Part shown: positions 41,001 to 49,440 of the stretch, piece after piece
Position numbering within the stretch: position 1 is the first letter of the stretch
Layout of the letters: every line of letters begins with the position of its first letter
NCBI RefSeq assembly: GCF_000517545.1
Contig: NZ_BAIV01000011.1
Span: 85,194 to 149,193, forward strand
Direction: 5' to 3'
Origin: Bacteroides reticulotermitis JCM 10512
GTDB taxonomy: Bacteria > Bacteroidota > Bacteroidia > Bacteroidales > Bacteroidaceae
DNA length: 64,000 bases
The notes under the pieces: model-generated
What the model was told of the DNA's origin: nothing
Seen by the model: the letters and a program-made list of their open reading frames with translations, nothing else
The model's database searches: none
Translations under genes and position numbers: made by a program

Positions 41001-42132
41001 CACAAAATCCCCTGATGATCTTGGCAAAACTCACGTACCCGCCTACCGTGCAGCCCGGTATCCGCACCTTTGGGGTAGTATTTTTCGAAATAGGTGTAAA
41101 AATGGGGGTAGTAATTCACACCACCAAAATAGGAGCCGATCCAAATGCCTCCTTCCCGATCCTTACACAACGAATAGATCGCATTATCGGACAAGGAGTA
41201 GGATCAGTGATTGAGCTGCGCAAATGAACATACTTGCCCATTCGGAGGCTATAAATATAAAGCCCCGACTCTGCCCCGATCCACAGTTCATTGTCAGAAG
41301 CAACCAACAGTTCACGGCAATAAACAGACTCTCCCCGCTCATCGACCGAAAGCAGATCATGCAGTTTGTTTGAAGTCAGGTTCAACTCTTTCGCACCTCC
41401 TCTCAGAGAGCCTATATAGAGACAGTTGTATGCTCCTTTCACAATGCGCATCACCACGTCATTCGCATAAGTCGCTTGACGATCTACCGGAGAAAGGTAC
41501 GGATGGAGAGTTTGCAAACGGTCCTTTGAATAGAAAAGTCCGTCACCGTAGCAGCCAATCCACAACGTCCCGCTGTTGTCGAATACGAGCGTTTGCACAT
41601 TGGTAGAAATGAAAGGAAAGTTCTTCAATGTGTAATTATGAAGCTTGCCGCTCTCCGGATTATAACAAAACAACCCCTGAGAGTCGGCCGCAATCCAGAC
41701 ACAACCTTGACTGTCTCCGGAAATAACGGTTATGGTATGCTCGATCTTGGTCTTTTCCACACTCAACTCTGCGAAGTGCCGGAAAGAGTCTTTTTGCGGA
41801 TCATAAATATAAAGTCCCACATCCGTGCCCACCCAGATATTTCCCTTCGCATCTTCATAAAGTGCCGTGATAAAATTGTTACCAATGCTCTGCCGGGCAC
41901 GGTCATCATGTTTAAATTTCCGAAAGGACAAGCCGTCGTATCTATTCAAACCATCTTTGGTTCCAAACCAAAGGAAGCCCTGTTTATCCTGAAGTATGGC
42001 GTGAACCGTGTTTTGCGATAGTCCGTTCTTCACACTCAGGTTTTTGAAATAATAGTGTTCGTCCGCCATCTGTCCATAACTGACTGCCTGATAGCAAATA
42101 AAGCAAATTAAAAGAATGAATATATTCCTCAT
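38100..42132 (-). CDS. Hybrid two-component system sensor-regulator HTCS-2 (two frame breaks and one in-frame stop)
   Basis: About 1345 residues when joined; paralogue of HTCS-1 (shared FLWFGTKDGLNRYDG, NNFITALYED, IWIGSYFGGVNYYP). Order: signal peptide MRNIFILLICFICYQAVSYG, two Reg_prop propellers, Y_Y_Y domain, membrane segment (YCVYALLIVSCSLYIGIYF), HisKA with His in NVAHEIRTPLTLIKGPL, HATPase (NLLNNAVKYS, GTGIGLALSRSLAELH), receiver (LVVEDNLEML, Asp in LVVSDVVMPVMDG), and AraC-type HTH (MSRSNFYRKIKGV, VGFNSPSYFSKCFQKQFG). One-base losses lie near 41200 (needs DPYSLSDNA) and near 40981 (needs EDGGLNRFNP). At 39021-39023 a TAG interrupts the frame just after the kinase domain without changing frame, so a truncated kinase lacking its output is possible if this base is correct. 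Confidence 0.88.
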
Positions 42133-42164
42133 AGCATCCGTTTTCTTGTCTTTTTCTGATTGCT

Positions 42165-42172
42165 CAAATGTA
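42165..42172 (-). promoter_or_regulatory. -7 box upstream of HTCS-2
   Basis: Read leftward, TACATTTG matches TAnnTTTG exactly, about 33 bases before the HTCS-2 ATG. The -33 region has no TTTG. Confidence 0.4.
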
Positions 42173-42262
42173 AGCCAAGTAAAGACGGACGACTAGAAGT
42201 TCTGTCCCAATTAATGAAAGGGCAGTCCTATTTTCCGGTCTAATATTAGGGAAATATAACAG

Positions 42263-42297
42263 AATAGGCTACAAAACTCATCGTTTTGCAGCCTATT
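42263..42297 (-). terminator. GCAAAAC/GTTTTGC-type palindrome after GH43c
   Basis: AATAGGCT-a-CAAAAC and GTTTTG-c-AGCCTATT form a long stem with a short loop between GH43c and HTCS-2. It shares its core with the palindrome at 26931-26958. Confidence 0.55.
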
Positions 42298-42387
42298 GAT
42301 ACGATACGGCAATCGGCTTCTTCATATAGATTAGGAAGAAGAACACCTAAGGTTTAGAACATTTAGTTGTATATATTTATACTCATC

Positions 42388-43370
42388 CTACTTACTAACC
42401 GTAGGTTTGACAGTAGCTCCATAGATAGAGACTACGCTTGATCCGATATGGCAAACTTCTTTAGATAAGAAGTGCGAGGATGTATTTTCTCTTTGCTCCA
42501 ATGCGCATGAAAAATATAACGCCAGCTACCATCTTTACATTGAAAAGGAGCACCATGCCCGGTACCAACCAACCCGGTGGCAACATCACCCTGCAAGATT
42601 GGATTCCCGCTGTACTTTGTCCAAGGCCCCATTGGCGAGTGTGACGTAGCATACCCAACACCATATCCCTTATTCTGGTAATGGTTGGCGGAATAAATCA
42701 GGTAGTATACCCCTTTCTCTTTTAATACCGACGGGCCTTCGGCTACCTTTGCCTGTAAGAGTTCCCAAGGTTCTTCCGCTTTAATGCATTCGGTCAGGGT
42801 TTCTGTTTTAATGCTCATCAAGTCAGGCGTCATTTGGGCAACCCAGATGACATTCCCACCGGTAAAACGCACGAAGTAAAGGTATGGAGTCCCATCATCA
42901 TCTATAAAGAGGGAGGTATCTATGCTTTTTTCATCCCAGATAGGTTGCTTTACTTCCTGTCGAAACGGTCCTACCGGAGTGTCGGCGGTTGCCACGCAGA
43001 TATGTTCTTCTGCTGAGTAGAACATATAGAATTTCTTTTTCGACTTCACATAGTAAACTTCCGGCGCCCAGAAGCCCCAGGTACCATACGAATCGGCAGC
43101 AAACAACGCTTGTCCCTCCCGTTTCCAAGTCTTCAAGTCCACAGAAGAAAAGCAGGCGAATCCTTCGCCTGCCGTCGTTCCCCCTGTTCCATACGCATAA
43201 TACTTCTTATTATAAAGCATCACGTACGGATCGGCAATCGGTAAATAATCCGTTGCACCCTGTTCATTCCTGCTTGCCATTGCCTCTCCACCTTCGGGTA
43301 GGATAACGCTTCCGCTACATACGAACAGAAGGCAGAAGAGCAATAACATTCCAATCTTTTTCCTTAACAT
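42388..43370 (-). CDS. GH43-family glycoside hydrolase (GH43c, frame broken near its end)
   Basis: Exported GH43 propeller enzyme, a close paralogue of GH43a. The catalytic carboxylates are in LPIADPYV, KSIDTSLFIDDDG and KVAEGPSVLK. The signal region is MLRKKIGMLLLFCLLFVCSG; unlike GH43a, the lipobox is weak (FVCSGS), so anchoring is less certain. The uncorrected frame stops at 42432 after FAISDQA. Adding one G near 42437 continues it to DQGVVSIYGATVKPTVSK and a stop at 42388, matching the end of GH43a (DQGVASISGTVIKPKVLK). This makes the joined product about 327 residues. It follows the 678-residue enzyme gene by 4 bases, so the two are co-transcribed. Confidence 0.87.
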
Positions 43371-43374
43371 AAAA

Positions 43375-45411
43375 TCATTTCACCAAAAAGTCCTCTGCCC
43401 GTCCCGGGGTCAATAGTTCCCATAAAGAAGCTACTGTCCATCCCGGTGCGAAAATATCATTATAATAACCCTTACCATTCTTACCGTAATCCCAGTTGGT
43501 ATGTTGAACCACCTCCGGATAATAACCGACTCCTGCAATGCCGCACATATGGCCATCGTGGGGAAGTAGTTGTCGCATAGAGGTTGAGATGACCTCCGCG
43601 AAGTTTGTAAAACGGGGTTCATTGTATTCCTTCGACAACCAACGAAGTACGGAAGCAAACTCAAACACAAAGACATCGATGTGGTTGTTCTCGACCGATA
43701 CGTTCCCCCAGCCACGTGTTTTGAGGCCAATATCTCCCAACATCTGCCCCGGAGCAAAAGGTACGTCCCACAAATAGTACCAGGACAAAGCAAAATAGGC
43801 TGCTTTCTTCGTCAGGTCGGCATAATGTTTATGCTCTTCCCCCTTGGTTATCAGAGAAAGATAATAGGTGGCAGTAGCTGCATAAAGAGATGCTTCTTTG
43901 TCTTCGCAATTGGCATCAAGTGTAGACGAAAAGTAATCGGCTTTCGATATCAGTTCGTTTTCTAAATACTCGGCTGTCCGCTTGGCACTAACCAGGTAAC
44001 GTTTGTCCTTGAAGTATTTATAGGCCATCACTAACGGCAGCGTAGCCGAAGGAGTACTGCCACCGCTCTGGTCTACGATACTGAGGTCGTCATGGAATTT
44101 ACGTGGGAAGCTACCATCGGTATTTTGCAATTGCAGGAACATATCCAGCATCTTTTTAATTCGTTGTTCCCATCCCGGATGACGACGGCCATGCTCTTTC
44201 TCGTATGCCAAGAAGTGGAACATGGCATAGATTCCTTCCGACTGACGACGAATGCTACGTACGGGGTCCTCGGTTTTTTTATCGAAGTTGATCGATTCCT
44301 TGAAAAAGCCCGCTTCTGTAAAGCCATTCTTCAAATAACTGTCGAATACCTTCGTGCTGTTTACTTTCAGGTCTTCGCGACCGTTCTGCCAACCGTATTC
44401 CCAAGCATTGAAAGCATTCAGAAGAACGCGTCCGATAAAGCCAACTTCAGCCTGTCCGTTGCGCTTATCTTCGTCGATCCGGAGGTGAATCCCCGAATTA
44501 TAGGCCAACGGTTGGTTGTCCACAAAACTAGTCACAAAAAACTGACTAAGCGTCTGTTTCATGTCGTCTATAGAATAAGGTGTATTCACCGGCTTGGGAG
44601 CGTACGTATCGTAGCAATATTCCCAAGTGGTACGAATGAATTCAGAAAAGTCTTCCGCTTTGCTATCGGTCAGTTCCCAGGTTAACAACACAGTCTCACC
44701 TTTCTTCAACAACTGATACGCTTCTACCTCAGGAGCTAATGTCAGCTTGCGAATATAGCTTTTAGGAGCCTCCCGGTACGGAAAACCAAAAGAAAGCATT
44801 GCCGTACCATTCCGGTTTTCGAAGCCGGTGAACCCCAATGAGGTCTTACCGGAGAGAATGACTTCTCCCTCGCGATGGGTAGTCAAAGCATCATCGGTAA
44901 ACGAGTCCAGGCGAGTTATAGTCATGGATCGCTTCTCTTTCTCACTATAAATACCGGTTAAAGGAGTGCTCAAGCGATCTTCTCGGACCAGCCAGCTATC
45001 TGAAGTATGGAATGACGGAGCTTCTTTGGGTGAGCGCAGGTTACGGCGATACCAAAAACCCGGCATATAGAACTGGCAGTCATCGTGTCGGAAACCCGTC
45101 GACAATTGCTGACTATAATTAAAGTAGATATCTTCCAAGGCGGTAATACCGACCTCAATCTGTAAGCGTCCGTCATGCTCTTTCAGTTTTTGAAAGGCAA
45201 CTAAAGGAAGTTTTTCCGTTGCTTCCAACTGGTAAAACGAACGGTCGTTGGCAGATGGATGTAAGATCAAAGGATAGTGTTTTGCCTTATTCCCGAGCAC
45301 TTTCAAAGATATTGAGGCAGAAGCGCGTTCGGGCAGATACTCAAAGGCCTCTACCGTTCCGATACTTACTGCTCCGATAACGATTCCGCAAAGCAAGCTT
45401 TTCAAGTTCAT
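43375..45411 (-). CDS. Unclassified exported protein with an (alpha/alpha)6-barrel-like C-terminal half
   Basis: A 678-residue exported protein (signal MNLKSLLCGIVIGAVSIGTV then EAFEYLPE) that I cannot assign to a named enzyme family. Residues about 25-260 look beta-rich (SISLKVLGNKAKHYPLILHP, VILSGKTSLGFTGFENRNGT). Residues about 290-670 are helical with repeats such as KMLDMFLQLQNTDGSFPRKF, SGGSTPSATLPLVMAYKYF and RTAEYLENELI, characteristic of (alpha/alpha)6 barrels found in GH88, GH105, GH127 and several polysaccharide lyase families. Co-transcription with GH43c implies activity on the same glycan. Candidate acidic and Tyr/His residues exist, but no family signature is recognised. The frame is intact, and a TAACTTTG -7 box precedes it. 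Confidence 0.7.
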   Translation of the reverse strand: MNLKSLLCGIVIGAVSIGTVEAFEYLPERASASISLKVLGNKAKHYPLILHPSANDRSFYQLEATEKLPLVAFQKLKEHDGRLQIEVGITALEDIYFNYSQQLSTGFRHDDCQFYMPGFWYRRNLRSPKEAPSFHTSDSWLVREDRLSTPLTGIYSEKEKRSMTITRLDSFTDDALTTHREGEVILSGKTSLGFTGFENRNGTAMLSFGFPYREAPKSYIRKLTLAPEVEAYQLLKKGETVLLTWELTDSKAEDFSEFIRTTWEYCYDTYAPKPVNTPYSIDDMKQTLSQFFVTSFVDNQPLAYNSGIHLRIDEDKRNGQAEVGFIGRVLLNAFNAWEYGWQNGREDLKVNSTKVFDSYLKNGFTEAGFFKESINFDKKTEDPVRSIRRQSEGIYAMFHFLAYEKEHGRRHPGWEQRIKKMLDMFLQLQNTDGSFPRKFHDDLSIVDQSGGSTPSATLPLVMAYKYFKDKRYLVSAKRTAEYLENELISKADYFSSTLDANCEDKEASLYAATATYYLSLITKGEEHKHYADLTKKAAYFALSWYYLWDVPFAPGQMLGDIGLKTRGWGNVSVENNHIDVFVFEFASVLRWLSKEYNEPRFTNFAEVISTSMRQLLPHDGHMCGIAGVGYYPEVVQHTNWDYGKNGKGYYNDIFAPGWTVASLWELLTPGRAEDFLVK

Positions 45412-45717
45412 ATAAATTAATTAATGCGAATCAGCAGCGAGTTTCCTGATTCTGTTAATACTAGAGTGTCTCTTCTTTAAGATTACCGGCAACAAAGTTA
45501 GCAAAGATCAACTGTCCGGAATATTACAAATTGACCGATAAAGGAAAGAATCTGTTCAAAAGAGCGAAGAAAAGAGAGTACTTTCCTTTGAAATAGAATA
45601 ATACGGTTATCAGAAAGCAATAGATGGTGAGTATCAACCAACGACAGCTCCCCTCATCCGCCATGGATTAGAAGAGCTGTTGCTAGTGGTTATATTTATA
45701 TTTTAGAATGTCTTCTC
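45412..45717. other. Intergenic stretch upstream of the 678-residue enzyme gene
   Basis: It contains the TAACTTTG -7 box at 45493-45500 (leftward) and a short GACAGCTC/GAGCTGTT hairpin near 45645-45680, which lies after the CoA-synthetase stop and may end that transcript. Nothing else is recognised. Confidence 0.5.
45493..45500 (-). promoter_or_regulatory. -7 box upstream of the 678-residue enzyme / GH43c operon
   Basis: Read leftward, TAACTTTG is identical to the box before the GH2 operon at 20993, which suggests that the two units could share a promoter type. It lies about 82 bases before the start codon. Confidence 0.45.
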
Positions 45718-47784
45718 TTACTTGGCTTTCTCGATCCGAATACGTGCATCCACGGCGATAACGTCTTTATCCGTGGCCAAAAGGGGGTTAATATCCATCT
45801 CTTTGATTTCCGTGGCAAAACGAAGCAATGTAGAAAGACGAACAATGATTTCGGCAAACTTGGCTTCATTCACTCCTTTCTGTCCACGAGTGCCTTGAAT
45901 AATTTTGTAAGCGCGCAACGAATGAATCATCGAGTAGGTTTCTTCATAGGAGAGCGGAGCCAGACCGGAAGAAACATCTTTCAATACTTCTACAAAGATC
46001 CCTCCGAGTCCGCAAAGAACAACGTGACCGAACTTCTCTTCATATTTAGCTCCGACAAAGAGTTCTGTTCCTTTCAACATGGGTTGCACCATGATAGCCT
46101 TCGCATCGGGAATCTGCATCATACGATCGCACTCGAGCGCCAGATGCTGCTCACTCTTGATATTCAAAACAACTCCGCCAACATCAGACTTATGCACAGG
46201 GCCAACCACTTTGGCCACCACCGGGAATTTGCACCGGCGAGCAAATGCGATTATCTCTGGTTTATCGTTAGAGACAAACTCATCTACAAGTGGTATTCCT
46301 GCTGCGTGAAGTAAAGCTTGTACAAAGTGAGGTTCTATATAGCCATCTTCCGGTATAGAATCGATGATACGACGGATGCGGGGAACATCTACTCCGAACA
46401 GTTCGATTTCGGAAGAAGCCGGTTTAGGTACATTCATGATACGAGACAAAGCAGTTCCCAACGTTACCTCATCGGAGAAGTTCACATGTCCTTTAGCAAG
46501 GAAAGCAGAGACTTCTGCTCCTGCCGTATTCACGGAAGGGAGGATTGGGAAAATCGGTTTGCGACATACTTGCATCTTTTCATGAAGAACATCATACATA
46601 TCGAACATCGTTACCAAACCGGGCGTTCCGAAGATAGCCATCATCGCATCAATGTTATCAAACTTCTCTTCACAATATTCGATACAGGTACTCAGATGTT
46701 CCGGAGTTCCGGTTGCCAGAATATCAATGGGGTTACCAACAGCTGCGCCGGGGAAGAGCTGCGCTTTCAATTCTTCCGCCAATTCGCCTTCAAGCTTCGG
46801 AACACTTAGTCCGCCTTTACTCAACGCATCGGTCAACATCACTCCCGGTCCTCCGGCATGAGTGATAATGGCGAAATTCTTTCCCTTCAATTCGGGCAAA
46901 GTAAAAACACAGCCAACGGTAGTCAATTCTTCACGAGAGAAACAGCGTACGATTCCTGCCTTACGGAACAAGGCTTCTACAGCCGAATCGGAACTAGCGA
47001 TGGCTCCTGTATGCGAAGAGGCCGCCCGGCTTCCACTCTCGGAACTACCAGCTTTGATCGCCGCAATCTTACACCCTTTTCGGATTAACGAAGAGGCATG
47101 GAATAAGAGTCGGTCAGGATTCTGGATACTTTCGATGTATAATAACTTGAGATGGGAGTCTTTCTCCGGGTCAAAGTTTTCATCCATAAATTGCAATACG
47201 TCTTCCACACCAATCTGCTTAGCATTTCCCACCGACCAGACTGAATTAAACTGCAACCCTTTTGTTACGGCACTCTCGAGAATGAATACGGCAGTAGCTC
47301 CGGAACTGGAAATCAGATCGACGCCTTTCGAATTCAAGTTTGGAATCGGTTGGCTAAACACACTGTGATGCCAAGTGTTCATGAGTCCGATGCAGTTGGG
47401 ACCGATCAGCGAAGCCCCGTACTTATTGACCGTATCCAAAATACGTTGTTCAAGCAAGGCACCTTCGTGTGTTTCCTCGCCAAACCCCGCGGAAAGTATG
47501 ATAAACGCTCGCGTCTGCTTTTTACTTGCCAAAGCTTCTACCACATCCGGACACATAGCAGCAGGGATAGCCAACACTGCCAAGTCCGTATCCGGCAGAT
47601 CTTTCACATCAGCGAAAGCAGGCACCCCTTGTACATCCTTTTCTTTTGGATTTACTGCACGCAGTCCTCCTTTGTATCCTCCACTTATCAGGTTCTTCAA
47701 TATAGCGCCTCCTGGCTTATGTACATTATTTGAAGCACCTACTACAACAATACTCTCAGGGCGAAGCAATTGAGTCGTTATCAT
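45718..47784 (-). CDS. Acyl-CoA synthetase, ADP-forming (acetate-CoA ligase, fused subunits)
   Basis: Interconverts acyl-CoA, ADP and phosphate with acid, CoA and ATP, giving ATP from acetyl-CoA or related thioesters in fermentation. The 688-residue protein is a fusion: a CoA-binding Rossmann domain (VVVGASNNVHKPGGAILKNL), succinyl-CoA-ligase-like domains with the phospho-His in ASSHTGAIASSDSAV, and a C-terminal ATP-grasp domain (about residues 460-688, FPVVAKVVGPVHKSDVGGV). A TATATTTG -7 box lies 32-39 bases before the start. It stands between the two carbohydrate loci and is not obviously part of either. The frame is intact. Confidence 0.92.
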   Translation of the reverse strand: MITTQLLRPESIVVVGASNNVHKPGGAILKNLISGGYKGGLRAVNPKEKDVQGVPAFADVKDLPDTDLAVLAIPAAMCPDVVEALASKKQTRAFIILSAGFGEETHEGALLEQRILDTVNKYGASLIGPNCIGLMNTWHHSVFSQPIPNLNSKGVDLISSSGATAVFILESAVTKGLQFNSVWSVGNAKQIGVEDVLQFMDENFDPEKDSHLKLLYIESIQNPDRLLFHASSLIRKGCKIAAIKAGSSESGSRAASSHTGAIASSDSAVEALFRKAGIVRCFSREELTTVGCVFTLPELKGKNFAIITHAGGPGVMLTDALSKGGLSVPKLEGELAEELKAQLFPGAAVGNPIDILATGTPEHLSTCIEYCEEKFDNIDAMMAIFGTPGLVTMFDMYDVLHEKMQVCRKPIFPILPSVNTAGAEVSAFLAKGHVNFSDEVTLGTALSRIMNVPKPASSEIELFGVDVPRIRRIIDSIPEDGYIEPHFVQALLHAAGIPLVDEFVSNDKPEIIAFARRCKFPVVAKVVGPVHKSDVGGVVLNIKSEQHLALECDRMMQIPDAKAIMVQPMLKGTELFVGAKYEEKFGHVVLCGLGGIFVEVLKDVSSGLAPLSYEETYSMIHSLRAYKIIQGTRGQKGVNEAKFAEIIVRLSTLLRFATEIKEMDINPLLATDKDVIAVDARIRIEKAK

Positions 47785-47815
47785 ACCATATATAGTTTTT
47801 CGTTGAACTTGAATG

Positions 47816-47823
47816 CAAATATA
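47816..47823 (-). promoter_or_regulatory. -7 box for the acyl-CoA synthetase gene
   Basis: Read leftward, TATATTTG matches TAnnTTTG exactly and is followed by a 32-base leader. Confidence 0.45.
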
Positions 47824-47977
47824 TCCTTTCCTACGGGAAAAAGGAAAGAAGAAAGGAATAATTATGCATAAAGCCCTGACTAAATGAAATAGCAGACAGC
47901 CATTATTGAGGTAAACTCTGACTTTTTGTTCAATTATTTACCAAAACCAGTCGTTTTATCTATTTGCATACAGATAT

Positions 47978-49380
47978 TTATTTATACGCGTTTTGGTATT
48001 GGGCTTTACTTTCTAGCCTTTTCCCGGGAACATCGTGCAGTTTTGGACGACTCGGACGTATATTATAGGTGTTCATCCACTGTTCAAGGATATTCCGATG
48101 TTCTTGTAATTCTTCGCTGCATGCATTCTCCATGGCAAGATTCCTCATTTCTCCCCTATCATTGTGCATATCAAAGAGTTGTTCCCGATACCTTCCTTTA
48201 TCGTAAAGTACATATTTATAGTGCTCGCTGCGTACGACCCAGCCTCTTGTCCTACTGCCGTCGAACCGGGTTTCAGTGATAACATACTTCTGGTGTGGAG
48301 TTTGCGAAGTTCCTTGTTCGGCAACTTTACGAAAAGACACGCCTGCTGCTCCTTTCGGCATTTTGGCACCTGCCCAATCACATACGGAAGCAAAGAAATC
48401 GACGCCGTTGCCGATAAGTTGCGGTAAGACTTTGCCGGCATTCTTTTTACCAGGTAGCGTCACGATGAAAGGAATGTTAATTACTTCTTCGTATAAAGCC
48501 GATTTCTGGTTCCAACGATGCGCACCGATGCCGTCTCCATGATCACTTGAGAAAATAACGACCGTATTCTTCCAGAGGTTGTTCTTATCGATCGCATCCA
48601 CAATTTTCCCTATTTCTTTATCTACCTTCTCGACCAGACGATAATAGGTATAGCGGTACATGCGCCAATCTTCAGGAGTAAAGTCAGCCGTTGGATAAAC
48701 ATTGTAGTTGGCGGTTCTTTCGTTCTCAATGACATCGGCATCATAAGGGTTCTTAGCAAAGTTTGCAGGCAATCCAGGGCAATCTCGCAGATCGGGTGTA
48801 TCAATGTTGCCATAAGGTAAGTTCTGATGTCGGGCGTATTCGCATATATTATGCGGATTATCATAGGAAGCGACTAGGAAAAAAGGCTTTTTATGTTCCC
48901 GTGAGAGGTAATCGACACAAGCTTCCGCCAGACCGTCATCACTATGTTTATATAGATTTTCGAAACCGAATTCTTTGTCAGGGATATCAAGCAAGGGTAA
49001 ATGCCATTTCCCACCATAGGCACAATCATACCCGGCATTCTTTATGAGTGTACCTAATGTTTGCGTCTTGAGCGAATCGGGTATCGGGGAACCATTAACG
49101 GATAATCCTACAGCATCCGGGTAGTGCCCTGTGAACATGGCGCCACGTGATGGACCGCTGAGCGGTGAGGTACAATAGGCGTTTTCAAACCTTATACCGG
49201 CAGCCGCTAAGCGATCAATATTCGGAGTATGAAGATCCGGATTCCCAGCGCAACTCATGCATTGGCCGTTTGCTGATCGGTAAAGATATAAATGATGTTA
49301 GGTCGCTCAATCGCGGAGGCTATCGGAGAGCATAGCAAAGAAAGGTATGCTAAATGCTTCATTGAAGTAGGTTTTATCAT
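47978..49380 (-). CDS. S1-family sulfatase, Ser-type (one frame break)
   Basis: Exported arylsulfatase-fold enzyme removing sulfate esters from glycan. From the ATG at 49380 the product opens MIKPTSMKHLAYLSLLCSPI then ASAIERPNIIYIFTDQQ, with metal-binding Asp-Gln. An alternative start is the Met at 49362. The frame breaks near 49258, where one A is missing before MSCAGNPDLHTPN. The maturation motif is S-G-P-S-R in CTSPLSGPSRGAMFTG, with Ser at about residue 75 as the formylglycine precursor, so an anaerobic maturase encoded elsewhere is needed. The segment SSDHGDGIGAHRW supplies further metal ligands. Joined, it is about 467 residues. It lies downstream of the second sulfatase gene, 60 bases apart, probably co-transcribed. 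Confidence 0.88.
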
Positions 49381-49440
49381 CTTATTTGTTTTTAATTAGA
49401 CCTTAGTTGAAAGACTGTTTTTCTGGTTGCTCATCTTTGT

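Noticed and set aside
9814..45411. Assignment of the locus to xyloglucan
   Set aside because: GH31, GH2 and GH43 are compatible, but no GH5, GH9 or GH74 endo-xyloglucanase is present, so the substrate is left open.
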